DNA of 56,228 nt from Desulfonatronospira sp. (lineage in GTDB: Bacteria > Desulfobacterota > Desulfovibrionia > Desulfovibrionales > Desulfonatronovibrionaceae). The stretch covers positions 1 to 56,228 of the forward strand of contig SLDX01000036.1 in assembly GCA_007125075.1 (NCBI GenBank), read 5' to 3'. Position 1 is the stretch's first letter, and each line of letters begins with the position of its first letter. The notes beneath the pieces are model-generated. The model worked only from the letters and a program-made list of their open reading frames with translations. It searched no databases and was not told the DNA's origin. A program made the position numbers and the translations under genes. Positions 27,797 through 36,865 of this stretch are shown here, piece after piece.

Positions 27797-28807
27797 TTAT
27801 TCTCCTGAAATTTCCTTTGATTTCTGTCTGGCCATATCCGCCAGCTTGCCTGCCGCATCAGCCAGGGACATTATCGATTCCCTGGAAAAGCCGCCCAGCT
27901 CAATCCGGCGATAAATCCACTGAGCCTCGTAAACCACGTCCTGTCCGGCCTCAAGTATCTCTGTTCCTGCAACTTCCTCAACAACCAAGGTCCTTATATT
28001 TTCTCTGCGGGTTATAAGTTCCTTGATCCTGTCCGCCAGTTGATCCCTTCTGTACTCTTCAGATTCATCTTCAATCTGCCAGTATTCAAAATAAACCGAA
28101 TTCAGCTCCTCAACAGTATCCAGGTAATCGCCAACCCATTCAAGCACACCGTCATGTTCAACAGTTTCCACGAAAACAATGGACAACTGCTCCAGTCTCT
28201 CCGCGAAAAGACCGAGCATTTCCACGGTTTCCTCCCGGGTCAGCAGACGTTCTTCCCATCCCTGTTGACCTCGGACATCCCTGGTTCTGGTCTCAGCAAG
28301 ATGAACAAGTTCCTGAAAGAGCTCAGGGCCGTAGCTTCTGACCAGAAGATCGATGACCGAAGGCTGCAGAAGCTGTCCGAAAATTTCCTCCCTGGCCTTC
28401 AGAACCTCGCGCTCTTCGTATCTAAGACCCGTCAGGTCGGTTGCGTAATGCATATTCAGTTCTTTGAAGCTAAGTGTCAGGTATCCACCTCTTCCTGGAG
28501 AATCTCCCGGATGATAGTGCCCGAATATCAGCTCAGCCAGGTCGCTGATGAATGTGGAAGTGATGACTTGATCCTCAAGACCTTCTTCAGCCTCCTCTTC
28601 GCTGATATCTTCCGAATCTTTAAACACTTTTCCATTAAAAGGATCCGCCTGAGTTACCAGTACAGGACTGTCTGGCTGTGCATCAGGATAGCCGGCCGAA
28701 TCAGGATCAGGAGATGGTTCACGAAAAAAATGATATCTTACGCCTGCTCCTGTTCCGATCAATAAAAGGATCAAAACAATTATAATAATTATTTTTTTTG
28801 GACTCAT
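27797..28807 (-). CDS. Membrane-anchored acidic protein, unknown
   Basis: A 336-residue protein with a single N-terminal membrane helix (IIIIIVLILLLIGTGAGV, about 6-23) and no obvious cleavage site, then a Pro/Asp-rich linker and a long helical, strongly acidic body (EDISEEEAEEGLEDQ, VEEVAGTEILEAGQDVVYEAQ). No family recognised. GGAG lies eight to nine bases before the ATG. It follows the MrfAB-type helicase gene by 92 bp on the same strand and may be its last operon partner. Confidence 0.7.
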   Translation of the reverse strand: MSPKKIIIIIVLILLLIGTGAGVRYHFFREPSPDPDSAGYPDAQPDSPVLVTQADPFNGKVFKDSEDISEEEAEEGLEDQVITSTFISDLAELIFGHYHPGDSPGRGGYLTLSFKELNMHYATDLTGLRYEEREVLKAREEIFGQLLQPSVIDLLVRSYGPELFQELVHLAETRTRDVRGQQGWEERLLTREETVEMLGLFAERLEQLSIVFVETVEHDGVLEWVGDYLDTVEELNSVYFEYWQIEDESEEYRRDQLADRIKELITRRENIRTLVVEEVAGTEILEAGQDVVYEAQWIYRRIELGGFSRESIMSLADAAGKLADMARQKSKEISGE

Positions 28808-28899
28808 AAGCTGCTCCGCCTTTGAGCTGGTTTTATATACTTTATTTAATAAACATTAAGAAGCCGAAACAAAACAGTTTTTTTTATTCCGGACCAATT

Positions 28900-31764
28900 T
28901 TACCAGTCAACAGGAAGTCGGACTTTTTGACGCGCCTTGTTCTGAAAAAACAGGCAGCCCTTTTCCCTGCCGTGCAGATACAGATCTCTGGTAATTGAAA
29001 CATCTCTACGGCAATAATCAATGATCCTGTCCACCTGTCCCTGCTTCCACCACTTCAGAGCCAGCAATCCGTTGGCTGACTTGATGATTCCCAGTGTATG
29101 CCTGGCCAGATGATCAAGGGACAGACGATGACCAAGCCTGGACTCCACCCGGTGCAATATGTCCAGTGTGGGCAGGGAATCAAAATTATATTCGATCTGC
29201 CCTTTAAGCACTCTGTAATCAAACTTCTTGAGATTGAAGCCTACGATCAGAGGAAATTGCTCAAGATAATCCGCCAACCGCAGGCCCTGGTTCTGGTTAA
29301 AGGTCACAAAATCGTCATTTCTGGAATCATAAACCACCGCGCAACTGATGCCCATAAGATGACAGTTCTGCCAGCCCCCCACTTCCTGAGCTGAAAGTCT
29401 GGTTTCCACATCAAGGACAGCATAATCAGAAACTGACTGAAGGGTTTTGGATATTTTCCCGGATTCCTGCTTCTTTAGCACAAACCCGCCTGAATTTAGG
29501 GTGTTGTCCTGTTCACAGGTCAGACTTTTAAGCATGTGCAGGGCTGCATCCTTATCCAATGGTCTGTTTCCTGAACCGCATTTGGGTGAGTGAATGCATG
29601 CAGGGCAGCCGTTTTCGCAGGTACAGGAAGAAATTATCTGCAAAGCCCTGGACACAAGGGCATTGTCCGTTTCAAATGCCTGTCTGCAAAGGCCTATGCC
29701 TCCCGGAATGCCGTCGTAAATAAATACCGCTCCTTTTTTGAGCTGTTCATGATACGGTATGGCTATACCGCCAAGATCATTTCGTTCCGTAAGGATTATC
29801 AGGGGCATACATCCGATAAGACCATGCTCCAGGGCGTGAAGACCGCCCATGAAGTGCAGCCTGAGCTTTTCAACTTCATGCCGGACATCATCATTGAATG
29901 TATACCAGAGACCCTGGGTTTCGAAATTCACAGGGGGCAGATCCAGAGGGACCAGCCCTATCAGGGACTGACCGCGCACCAGCCTTTTTTCATAAGCGCT
30001 GACCTGCTCACTGACCTGCAGGCGTCCAAAGTATAATTCTCCGGAGGGTGTGGTTTTGCAGTTCTGGACTTCAATGATACTGGTCACCTTTTCGACCAGA
30101 GGTCTTGTGTAGTAAGCCAGTCGTGTCTTCTTCCGGACATAAACAGCAAAAGAAGAAGCATCCAGTTTCTCCACCACATAGATTTCTCCCAGATGCAGGT
30201 AAACAGCTCCAGGATGGGTTTCCTTGAAGACTCTTAAACCGTCTATTTCTCCCAGGTATTCACCGGTCAATTGATCAAAAATATTATACGTTTGACCTGA
30301 GCCCCTTAAGTCGACCTCCATGTGCGGATAGCTGTTCTTCGGAAAATAACAGCTCCCGTCAGCTGCACTGAACACCAGACCTTCTCTTTCCAGTGACCGC
30401 ATACACTTTCTGGCTTCCACATCGAGCATCTCTTCCTGCATGCCCAGAGGCAACTCTGCCGAGGCACAAACAAGATGTCTGCGCATGACCTCGGGATTGT
30501 CCGGATTGATTACCGCGTTTTCCGGATTTAAGCGGAAGAAATTCTGTGGATTGCGAAGGAAATACTGATCAAGCGCATCTTCATGGCCGATGAGAATAAC
30601 CGCGCTGTTCCGGCCGCTTCGGCCTACCCTGCCGCCGCGCTGCACTGTGGACATGATGGAACCCGGATAACCTACCAGAAGGCACAGATCAAGGTGTCCG
30701 ATATCTATGCCCAGTTCCAGAGCGCTGGTGGACACCACAGCCAGTAGTTTTCCCGAAGCAAGCTTGTATTCGATTTCCCGGCGCTGTTCGGGCAAAAATC
30801 CAGCCCGGTAAGAACTTATATATGGTTTGAATTCTCCGGAACTCTGAGCAGCCCACATGGCTATCAGTTCCGTCATCTTCCTTGACTGAGTATATACTAT
30901 GGTCCTGAGGCCCAGTTCCAGTGCATTCTTAAGCAATCGGATCGCGGTTGTTGCGGCTCCTCCCAGCTCAGGATCAAGAAGGAGAAAGTTCTTTCTGCCG
31001 TTTGGAGCGCCTCCTTCATCTATTACGGCGGGACTAAGACCTGTAAGTGCGGTGCAAAGCCTGTCCGGATTGCCGATGGTCGCCGAGCTGAAAATAAAGT
31101 TAGGCTCTTGTCTTGAATAGTGACTGCATATACGTCTGAGCCTTCTGAACACCCAGGCCATGTTGGACCCCATGATTCCTCTGTAGGTATGCACCTCGTC
31201 AACAATTATGTATCTGAGCCTGGAGAAGAATTTTTTCCAGCGGCGGTGATGGGGCAACAGGGACCTGTGCAGCATGTCCGGATTGGTCAGCAGAATATGA
31301 GGAGGATTAGCGCGAATTTCAGCCCTTTTCTGAGGCTCTGTGTCCCCGTCATATACGGCGCATTTAAGACTGACCTCATTTTGAAGGAGTGAACCCAGCT
31401 GCTCAAGATTTAAAAGCTGGTCCCTGGTCAGGGCTTTGAGCGGAAACAGGTAAAGAGCCCTGGCGGAAGGATCGAGCAGGATCGATTCAAGGACAGGCAG
31501 GTTGTATATGAGCGATTTTCCGCTGGCTGTCGGAGTTGCGGCAACTACGCTCCGGCCAGAACGAATCAGATCAGCAGCCCGTGCCTGATGGGTGTAAAGC
31601 CTGCTTATTCCAAGCCTGATCAACGCCCTGGAAAGCGGCTCAGGCAATCCGGAAATTTCTGCGTAATCACCATTCTTTGCCGGAAATACTTTTTCGGCTG
31701 CAACCTTAATGCCTTGCAGGTCTCCCCTGCCCAGCCGGCGCAATAATAAATCCACCGGGTCCAT
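28900..31764 (-). CDS. Fused MrfA-type helicase and MrfB-type exonuclease
   Basis: A 954-residue protein. Residues 1-700 are a DEAD/DEAH helicase of the YprA/MrfA type: Walker A ATPTASGKS at 76-84, DEVH at 189-192, a second RecA domain with LELGIDIGHLDLCLLVGYPGS and QRGGRVGRSGRNS, then a DUF1998 region with the four-cysteine metal site CTCENGCPACIHSPKCG. Residues 780-954 are a DEDD exonuclease of the MrfB/YprB (RNase_H_2) type: Asp785 and Glu787 in LDVET, Asp849 in NLKKFDY, and Tyr917/Asp921 in DYCRRD. In Bacillus the two activities are separate, neighbouring proteins that repair mitomycin C lesions. GAGGG precedes the ATG; only 16 bp separate it from the regulator gene upstream. Confidence 0.9.
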   Translation of the reverse strand: MDPVDLLLRRLGRGDLQGIKVAAEKVFPAKNGDYAEISGLPEPLSRALIRLGISRLYTHQARAADLIRSGRSVVAATPTASGKSLIYNLPVLESILLDPSARALYLFPLKALTRDQLLNLEQLGSLLQNEVSLKCAVYDGDTEPQKRAEIRANPPHILLTNPDMLHRSLLPHHRRWKKFFSRLRYIIVDEVHTYRGIMGSNMAWVFRRLRRICSHYSRQEPNFIFSSATIGNPDRLCTALTGLSPAVIDEGGAPNGRKNFLLLDPELGGAATTAIRLLKNALELGLRTIVYTQSRKMTELIAMWAAQSSGEFKPYISSYRAGFLPEQRREIEYKLASGKLLAVVSTSALELGIDIGHLDLCLLVGYPGSIMSTVQRGGRVGRSGRNSAVILIGHEDALDQYFLRNPQNFFRLNPENAVINPDNPEVMRRHLVCASAELPLGMQEEMLDVEARKCMRSLEREGLVFSAADGSCYFPKNSYPHMEVDLRGSGQTYNIFDQLTGEYLGEIDGLRVFKETHPGAVYLHLGEIYVVEKLDASSFAVYVRKKTRLAYYTRPLVEKVTSIIEVQNCKTTPSGELYFGRLQVSEQVSAYEKRLVRGQSLIGLVPLDLPPVNFETQGLWYTFNDDVRHEVEKLRLHFMGGLHALEHGLIGCMPLIILTERNDLGGIAIPYHEQLKKGAVFIYDGIPGGIGLCRQAFETDNALVSRALQIISSCTCENGCPACIHSPKCGSGNRPLDKDAALHMLKSLTCEQDNTLNSGGFVLKKQESGKISKTLQSVSDYAVLDVETRLSAQEVGGWQNCHLMGISCAVVYDSRNDDFVTFNQNQGLRLADYLEQFPLIVGFNLKKFDYRVLKGQIEYNFDSLPTLDILHRVESRLGHRLSLDHLARHTLGIIKSANGLLALKWWKQGQVDRIIDYCRRDVSITRDLYLHGREKGCLFFQNKARQKVRLPVDW

Positions 31765-31780
31765 TTATGGCCCTCTATAA

Positions 31781-33154
31781 TCATTTGGCCTGAATATTAT
31801 ATTTCTTCAGCTTATACTGAAGCAGACTCTTGGAAATGTTCAACAGCTCCGCAGCTTTGACCTGGACGAAATTTGCCTTGACCAGCGCCCTTCTGATCAA
31901 AGCAGCTTCAATCTTTTCCAGAGTGCCTGCAAGCTCAAGTTCCGTAGGCAATAGATCCACAGCACTCTTGAACTGAGCTTCCTCATCCTTGATTTCACTC
32001 GGCAGATCTTCCACCCCGATTTCGTTCTTGGAAGCCAGAACCAAGCACCTCTCCACGACATTTTCCAGCTGACGTACATTGCCCGGCCATTCATAGGCTG
32101 AAAGATACTCAAGTGCGTCAGGAGCGAATTTTTTCTGTTCGTAATTATTTTCGGAAGAAAACTTCTGCAGGAAATGGGCAACCAGCAGGGGTATGTCCTC
32201 GCGCCTCTCGCGAAGCGGAGGCAGGTGTATATCGACCACATTCAACCGGTAGTAAAGATCTTCGCGAAACTGTCCCTCATCTACTGCCTGTTTAAGATTC
32301 TTGTTGGTCGCGGCCACCAGACGGATATCGGCATGGACAGTCTTTGAACCGCCAACCCGCTCAAAAGCTTTTTCCTGCAGCACCCGCAGGAGCTTGACTT
32401 GCAGCTCCAAAGACATCTCCCCCACTTCGTCCAGAAAAAGGGTTCCTCCGTGAGCCAGCTCGAAACGTCCCTTTTTCATGGCTATGGCTCCGGTAAATGA
32501 ACCTTTTTCATGTCCGAACAGTTCGCTCTCCAGAACTCCGGGACTCAGGGACATACAGTTTATGGAAACAAAAGGTTCGTCTTTTCGCGGAGAAGCATAG
32601 TGAATGGCTTTGGCGATAAGTTCTTTCCCGGTTCCGGATTCTCCGGAGATAAGCACGGTTGATTTTTGAGGGGCCACCTTGGCCACGATCTGAAGAACCT
32701 CGCGCACGGCTCTGCTGCGGCCTACCAGTCTGTGCGGACCATATAGTTCGGCCAGGGATTGTGTCAGAAATCTTTTTTCCTGTTCAGCCCTGGATAGAAG
32801 AGCTGCCTTGCGCACGGAAAGAATAAGCTCGTCATTGGAAAACGGCTTGGAAATGTAGTCGAACGCGCCGCAGCGCATGGCTTCAACAGCACCGTCAATG
32901 CTGCCGTAAGCGGTCATTATCAGCACCGGAATGTGCGGGTGCTGCTTCTGGACATGCTCAAGTATCTGCTGCCCGCTGATGCGTGGCATTTTCATATCCG
33001 TAATGACCACATCGACTTCGGATTCCTCCATATAATCCAGAGCCATCTCCGGATCAAAAAGGGCGGTGACTGTATGGCCATCTTCCTCGAGCAGAGTTTC
33101 AAGAATCAGGAGATAGTTCTTCTCATCATCTATGACTAAAATATGACTGTTCAT
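31781..33154 (-). CDS. NtrC-family sigma-54 response regulator 2
   Basis: Receiver domain (Asp53 in [10 protein letters not shown]), AAA+ domain (GESGTGKE, Walker [13 protein letters not shown]) and Fis-type C-terminus ([21 protein letters not shown]). The sigma-54 contact loop reads GSFTGA rather than GAFTGA, a variant found in functional activators. The start is ATG 33154; an upstream in-frame GTG at 33160 is possible. It lies 121 bp downstream of the kinase gene and 16 bp before the helicase gene, suggesting an operon of kinase, regulator and MrfAB-like protein. Confidence 0.94.
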   Translation of the reverse strand: MNSHILVIDDEKNYLLILETLLEEDGHTVTALFDPEMALDYMEESEVDVVITDMKMPRISGQQILEHVQKQHPHIPVLIMTAYGSIDGAVEAMRCGAFDYISKPFSNDELILSVRKAALLSRAEQEKRFLTQSLAELYGPHRLVGRSRAVREVLQIVAKVAPQKSTVLISGESGTGKELIAKAIHYASPRKDEPFVSINCMSLSPGVLESELFGHEKGSFTGAIAMKKGRFELAHGGTLFLDEVGEMSLELQVKLLRVLQEKAFERVGGSKTVHADIRLVAATNKNLKQAVDEGQFREDLYYRLNVVDIHLPPLRERREDIPLLVAHFLQKFSSENNYEQKKFAPDALEYLSAYEWPGNVRQLENVVERCLVLASKNEIGVEDLPSEIKDEEAQFKSAVDLLPTELELAGTLEKIEAALIRRALVKANFVQVKAAELLNISKSLLQYKLKKYNIQAK

Positions 33155-33275
33155 ATACACTGTTTCCGTGGATTATTAATTGCAAACCTGCATACAGTTG
33201 TCTTCTAAGGTTCCGGACCAGAGCCTTCATCAGAACATGATAAGCTTCTGTCACCGATGTCTTGATCAATACGAT

Positions 33276-34712
33276 TTACTCCATGTTCACAGGATTGAAT
33301 CTGATCTCCACACGCGCACCCCCACCCGGGGCATTGGACAGATGCATGTCAGCACCGTGGTTTTTCAGAATACCGGAAACAATAGCCAGCCCAAGTCCGG
33401 TGCCTGTATCCTTGGTGGTGTAAAAAGGCTCTATATATCGATCAAGCATGGACAACTCGAATCCTGAGCCGGAATCTTCAACAATTACAGCAGGCACTTT
33501 ATCCCTGATGAGGATATCCACCCGTATATAGCCTCCGGATGGCGTAGACTGTATAGCATTTATCAATATATTATAAAAGGCCCTGTAGAGCAAGTCCTTA
33601 TCCCCTGAGACCTTCAAGTGCGCTGGAAAAGACTTTTTTAGAACAAGACCCTGCTTCTCAATTTCCGACTTCAAAAAAGAAATTACCTCTTCCCAGACAC
33701 TGACCAGATCGACCCCTTCAAGCTTTGGCCGCTTGGGTCTTGCGTAATCGAGGAAGTCGTTGACGGTTTGACTTAGCCTTTTTGACTCGTCAAATATGGC
33801 CTCCAGGAGCCGGGCACTGGCTGATCCTTCTTTTTTTGCTCTATTGTGCAGAATTTCGCTGCTGCTGCGAATAATGCCCAACGGATTTCGAATCTCATGA
33901 GCAATGCTTGCAACCACCCTGCCCATACTTGCAAGCTTTTCGTTCTGGTGCAGTTCTTTTTCCAGCTTTTCCTTCTCCCGTATCCTCTGCACCAGCATCT
34001 TGTCTGTACGCAGAATTATCATGTACAGCAAAAGAAAAAGAATCAGTGAAAAAGTAAAAGAACCGATCAGGATCATCAATTGAAACCGGACCACTGTTTC
34101 ATAATCAGCTGTAATGTCCTGTGTGAATTCAAGTATCCCCATTATGTTGTCGTCTTTAATCCCCAATGTCCTTTCAGCTCTTAAAGGATAGACTGTCCGC
34201 AGAACTATTGAATCCGATTCCAGAGAAAAGCTGAACATGGCCTGCCAGTTGGAGATGTTTTTCTGCAGTTTGAAGCTGTGCATTCCTTGATCAAATGCGT
34301 TTTTTATGCTTCTGTCGGCCAGATCATCCCTGCCTACGAGATCCTCGCTGGTTGAATAGGAAACCATCCCCTGGTGGTCATATATGCTCACATCAAGGAC
34401 ATGAAAACTGTGGATGGTGGATCGGATCACTTGTTCCAGCCGTTCGTATTGAGCTCTCTGGCGCAGCTCTATGCGTCCGAAACCCAGAACTGTGGGCAGA
34501 GTGAAACGTTGATAGATCTGGTGGTTGAGGTTCTCAGCCAGAAGCAGTGCGAATTCATGGTTTTTGTTCAGGACGGTTTCACGGGCATAGTTGGCGATGA
34601 ACGCAGAAAGAGCCAAGGTGGAGGCCAGAATCACAATCAGTGAACTCCAGGACAAAAACTTGACAAAAGGAAATGGTTTGGATGGATCAAAACGAAATAA
34701 GGGCTTAAGCAA
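33276..34712 (-). CDS. Sensor histidine kinase 2, TTG start
   Basis: From a TTG at 34712, which has GGGAG seven bases upstream, the product is 478 residues. It has membrane helices at about 21-41 and 211-233, a periplasmic sensor domain of about 165 residues (VLDVSIYDHQGMVSYSTS suggests a Cache/PAS-like fold), a coiled coil, His272 in SIAHEIRNPLGI, and an ATPase core with NILINAIQS, VEDSGSGF and GTGLGLAIVSGI. The open frame continues upstream to an ATG at 34850, but that extension is not kinase-like and lacks a ribosome site. Signal unknown. Partner of the regulator at 31781. Confidence 0.9.
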   Translation of the reverse strand: MLKPLFRFDPSKPFPFVKFLSWSSLIVILASTLALSAFIANYARETVLNKNHEFALLLAENLNHQIYQRFTLPTVLGFGRIELRQRAQYERLEQVIRSTIHSFHVLDVSIYDHQGMVSYSTSEDLVGRDDLADRSIKNAFDQGMHSFKLQKNISNWQAMFSFSLESDSIVLRTVYPLRAERTLGIKDDNIMGILEFTQDITADYETVVRFQLMILIGSFTFSLILFLLLYMIILRTDKMLVQRIREKEKLEKELHQNEKLASMGRVVASIAHEIRNPLGIIRSSSEILHNRAKKEGSASARLLEAIFDESKRLSQTVNDFLDYARPKRPKLEGVDLVSVWEEVISFLKSEIEKQGLVLKKSFPAHLKVSGDKDLLYRAFYNILINAIQSTPSGGYIRVDILIRDKVPAVIVEDSGSGFELSMLDRYIEPFYTTKDTGTGLGLAIVSGILKNHGADMHLSNAPGGGARVEIRFNPVNME

Positions 34713-34969
34713 GCTGAAACTCCCGCCCTGGACAACTGCGCAGGTTGATCTTGCAGGCTGAAATGTAGACCTGGTCCTTAAAAAGCAAAGGTTTTGAAAA
34801 AGAAAAAGCCATAATTTTTGATTTGTGCAGACCCGGAAAGGCGTATTCAATATTTTTATTCAAAATCATTTTACAGAAAACAGCAAAAATTTGCCAATAA
34901 AAATTTTTTTTATGCTATTCAGCACTGAAAAGGATCGAATAACCAGAGACATCTGTAAAAAAAGGCTCC

Positions 34970-35058
34970 TTGATCCTTAATCCTTGATCCTGACTCCTGA
35001 TTCCAGACTCCTGACTCCTGACTCCTGATCCTGACTCCTGATTCCTGACTCCTGATTC
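34970..35058. repeat. Heptad repeat tract (GACTCCT type), locus 1
   Basis: About a dozen imperfect seven-base units of the form GACTCCT, GATTCCT or TGATCCT in tandem, immediately downstream of the aminotransferase stop. Related tracts occur at 47187-47258 (opposite orientation), 52740-52767 and 54466-54500. Confidence 0.8.
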
Positions 35059-35067
35059 CAGAAACGC

Positions 35068-36243
35068 CTACAACCTGGAAAGAAATCTCCCTATCCTGGA
35101 CAGACAGTCCATGAGAATATCTTCCTGAACCGCGTAGGAAATACGGACGCAGCGATCATCGCCAAAAGCTTCCCCCGGGACCAAAGCGATCTTTTCTTCT
35201 TCAAGTACAGCTTGGCACAACTTTGTGGAACTGTCCACCTGAGTATTGTAAAAATAGTCAAGTTGGGGAAAGACATAAAAAGCCCCATCCGGTTTGGGAC
35301 ACACAGCCCCCCTCCAGGAAGAAATAATATCCAGGGCCATATCTCTGCGCCGGACAAAGCTTTCCCGCATACCGGCCACCATTTCGAAAGGACCTTCCAG
35401 GGCTGCCAGGCCAGCTTTCTGGGATATGGAGCAGACATTGGAAGTTGACTGGCCCTGAATCTTGCTCATGGCTTTAATCAGATCCTGATGGGCAAGGACA
35501 AAGCCGACCCGCCATCCGGTCATGGAAAAGGTCTTTGACAGTCCGTTGACCACAGCTGCTTTTTCCGGATGACCGGCCCAGAAGGAACATAAGGATGCAG
35601 GCTCCGCAGGTGGATATACCAGTTGATCGTACACCTCGTCGCAGATAACGAAGATATTCCTGGAAACCGCCCATTCAGCCAACTCTTCAAGCTTGCTGCG
35701 GGAATAATGACATCCTGTCGGATTTGAAGGGGTATTAAGAATTAACACCTTTGTCCTTGGAGTAACCAGAGTTTCCAGCTTTTTTTTGCTTATCAGAAAA
35801 TTGTCATCCGGTTCAGAGGGTACAATTACAGCGGTACCTTCTGCCAACTGGACTAAGGCTGGATAACTTACCCAATAAGGAGCGGGTATGAGCACCTCGT
35901 CTCCCGGATCTATCAGGGCCTGCAGCAGATTATACAGGCATTGTTTTCCGCCGTTGGAAATCATGACTTCCGTCCAGGAGCACTCAATACCGTATGTTCC
36001 GGAAAAGTATCCTGCTGCCGCTTTTCTCAGTTCGGGTATGCCGGGCACTGCCGTATATCTGGTAAATCCGTCATCAAGGGCCTGCTTGGCAGCCAGGATT
36101 ATGTGCTCCGGCGTGGGAAAATCAGGTTCGCCGACTGCCAGGCTGACTACATCCTCTCCTCTGGAACGCATTTCCTGAGCCTTGGCATTAATAGCCAGAG
36201 TAGCCGATGGTTGAATACTGGAAACTCTTCTGCTAAAAGACAT
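35068..36243 (-). CDS. Class I PLP-dependent aminotransferase (aspartate type)
   Basis: A 391-residue aminotransferase that moves an amino group between an amino acid and an oxo acid using pyridoxal phosphate. The family motifs are clear: ISNGGKQ, PAPYWVSYP, NTPSNPTGCHYSR, ICDEVYDQLVY and the PLP-lysine motif NGLSKTFSMTGWRVGF. The sequence is closest to the Ib aspartate aminotransferases, which also accept glutamate or prephenate in some members; exact substrate is not proved. GCAGGAAAG precedes the ATG. Single gene, divergent from the ferredoxin-AOR operon. Confidence 0.93.
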   Translation of the reverse strand: MSFSRRVSSIQPSATLAINAKAQEMRSRGEDVVSLAVGEPDFPTPEHIILAAKQALDDGFTRYTAVPGIPELRKAAAGYFSGTYGIECSWTEVMISNGGKQCLYNLLQALIDPGDEVLIPAPYWVSYPALVQLAEGTAVIVPSEPDDNFLISKKKLETLVTPRTKVLILNTPSNPTGCHYSRSKLEELAEWAVSRNIFVICDEVYDQLVYPPAEPASLCSFWAGHPEKAAVVNGLSKTFSMTGWRVGFVLAHQDLIKAMSKIQGQSTSNVCSISQKAGLAALEGPFEMVAGMRESFVRRRDMALDIISSWRGAVCPKPDGAFYVFPQLDYFYNTQVDSSTKLCQAVLEEEKIALVPGEAFGDDRCVRISYAVQEDILMDCLSRIGRFLSRL

Positions 36244-36439
36244 CTTTCCTGCTCCTGATGCAAAGGTTTTATTGAGGCAAGGTACTTTCTGAATCTTATG
36301 AATTTTATTGCATAAACTTTACAAAACGATGATAATGAATATTTTATTTTGCTGTAAAAAACCGCATAGCGGCAATAACTATAATAAATCTTTCAACCAA
36401 GGTAAAATATAAATTTACCCACCGAACCGGAGGAAATCT

Positions 36440-36865
36440 GTGAAGGTACTTCGAACACCCCACATGGAAAGATGCATTGGCTGTTATTCATGTTCTCTGG
36501 CCTGTGCCCGCAGTGTCTACAAGTCATTGTCGTGGAAAAGGGCAGGCATTCAGATCCGTTCATCCGGCGGCATAAGTACAGGATTTGAAGCCGGAGTCTG
36601 CCTGGCCTGCGATCCGGCGCCCTGCGCTGCTGCATGTCCTACTGATGCTCTGCGCCAAAGAAAAGGCGGCGGGGTAATTTTCAGGGAAAAGCTGTGCATA
36701 AACTGCGGCGAGTGCGCCAAGGCCTGTCCGGTAGATGCGATATATTTTGATCCGGAATGGTCTACGCCGGTATTATGTATCCACTGCGGCAGATGCGTCT
36801 CTTTTTGCCCGCACGATTGTCTGGAAATGATGGATGTATCCAAGGAGAAAAAAAATGCGGAATAG
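36440..36865 (+). CDS. Polyferredoxin, electron partner of AOR
   Basis: A 141-residue iron-sulfur protein with cysteine sets for four [4Fe-4S] clusters: CIGCYSCSLAC, CLACDPAPCAAAC, CINCGECAKAC and CIHCGRCVSFC. It starts at a GTG (36440) that has GGAGG eight bases upstream, so the GTG is trusted. A perfect TATAAT -10 lies at 36380, although no matching -35 is evident, and a small GGTAAA/TTTACC hairpin lies at 36401-36419. It overlaps the aldehyde oxidoreductase gene by 11 bp, so it is the likely electron acceptor of that enzyme. Cytoplasmic. Confidence 0.9.
   Translation: MKVLRTPHMERCIGCYSCSLACARSVYKSLSWKRAGIQIRSSGGISTGFEAGVCLACDPAPCAAACPTDALRQRKGGGVIFREKLCINCGECAKACPVDAIYFDPEWSTPVLCIHCGRCVSFCPHDCLEMMDVSKEKKNAE

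Noticed and set aside
36244-36439. Molybdenum/tungsten-cofactor riboswitch before the AOR operon
   Set aside because: No conserved aptamer core was recognised; only a -10-like TATAAT and a small hairpin are present.
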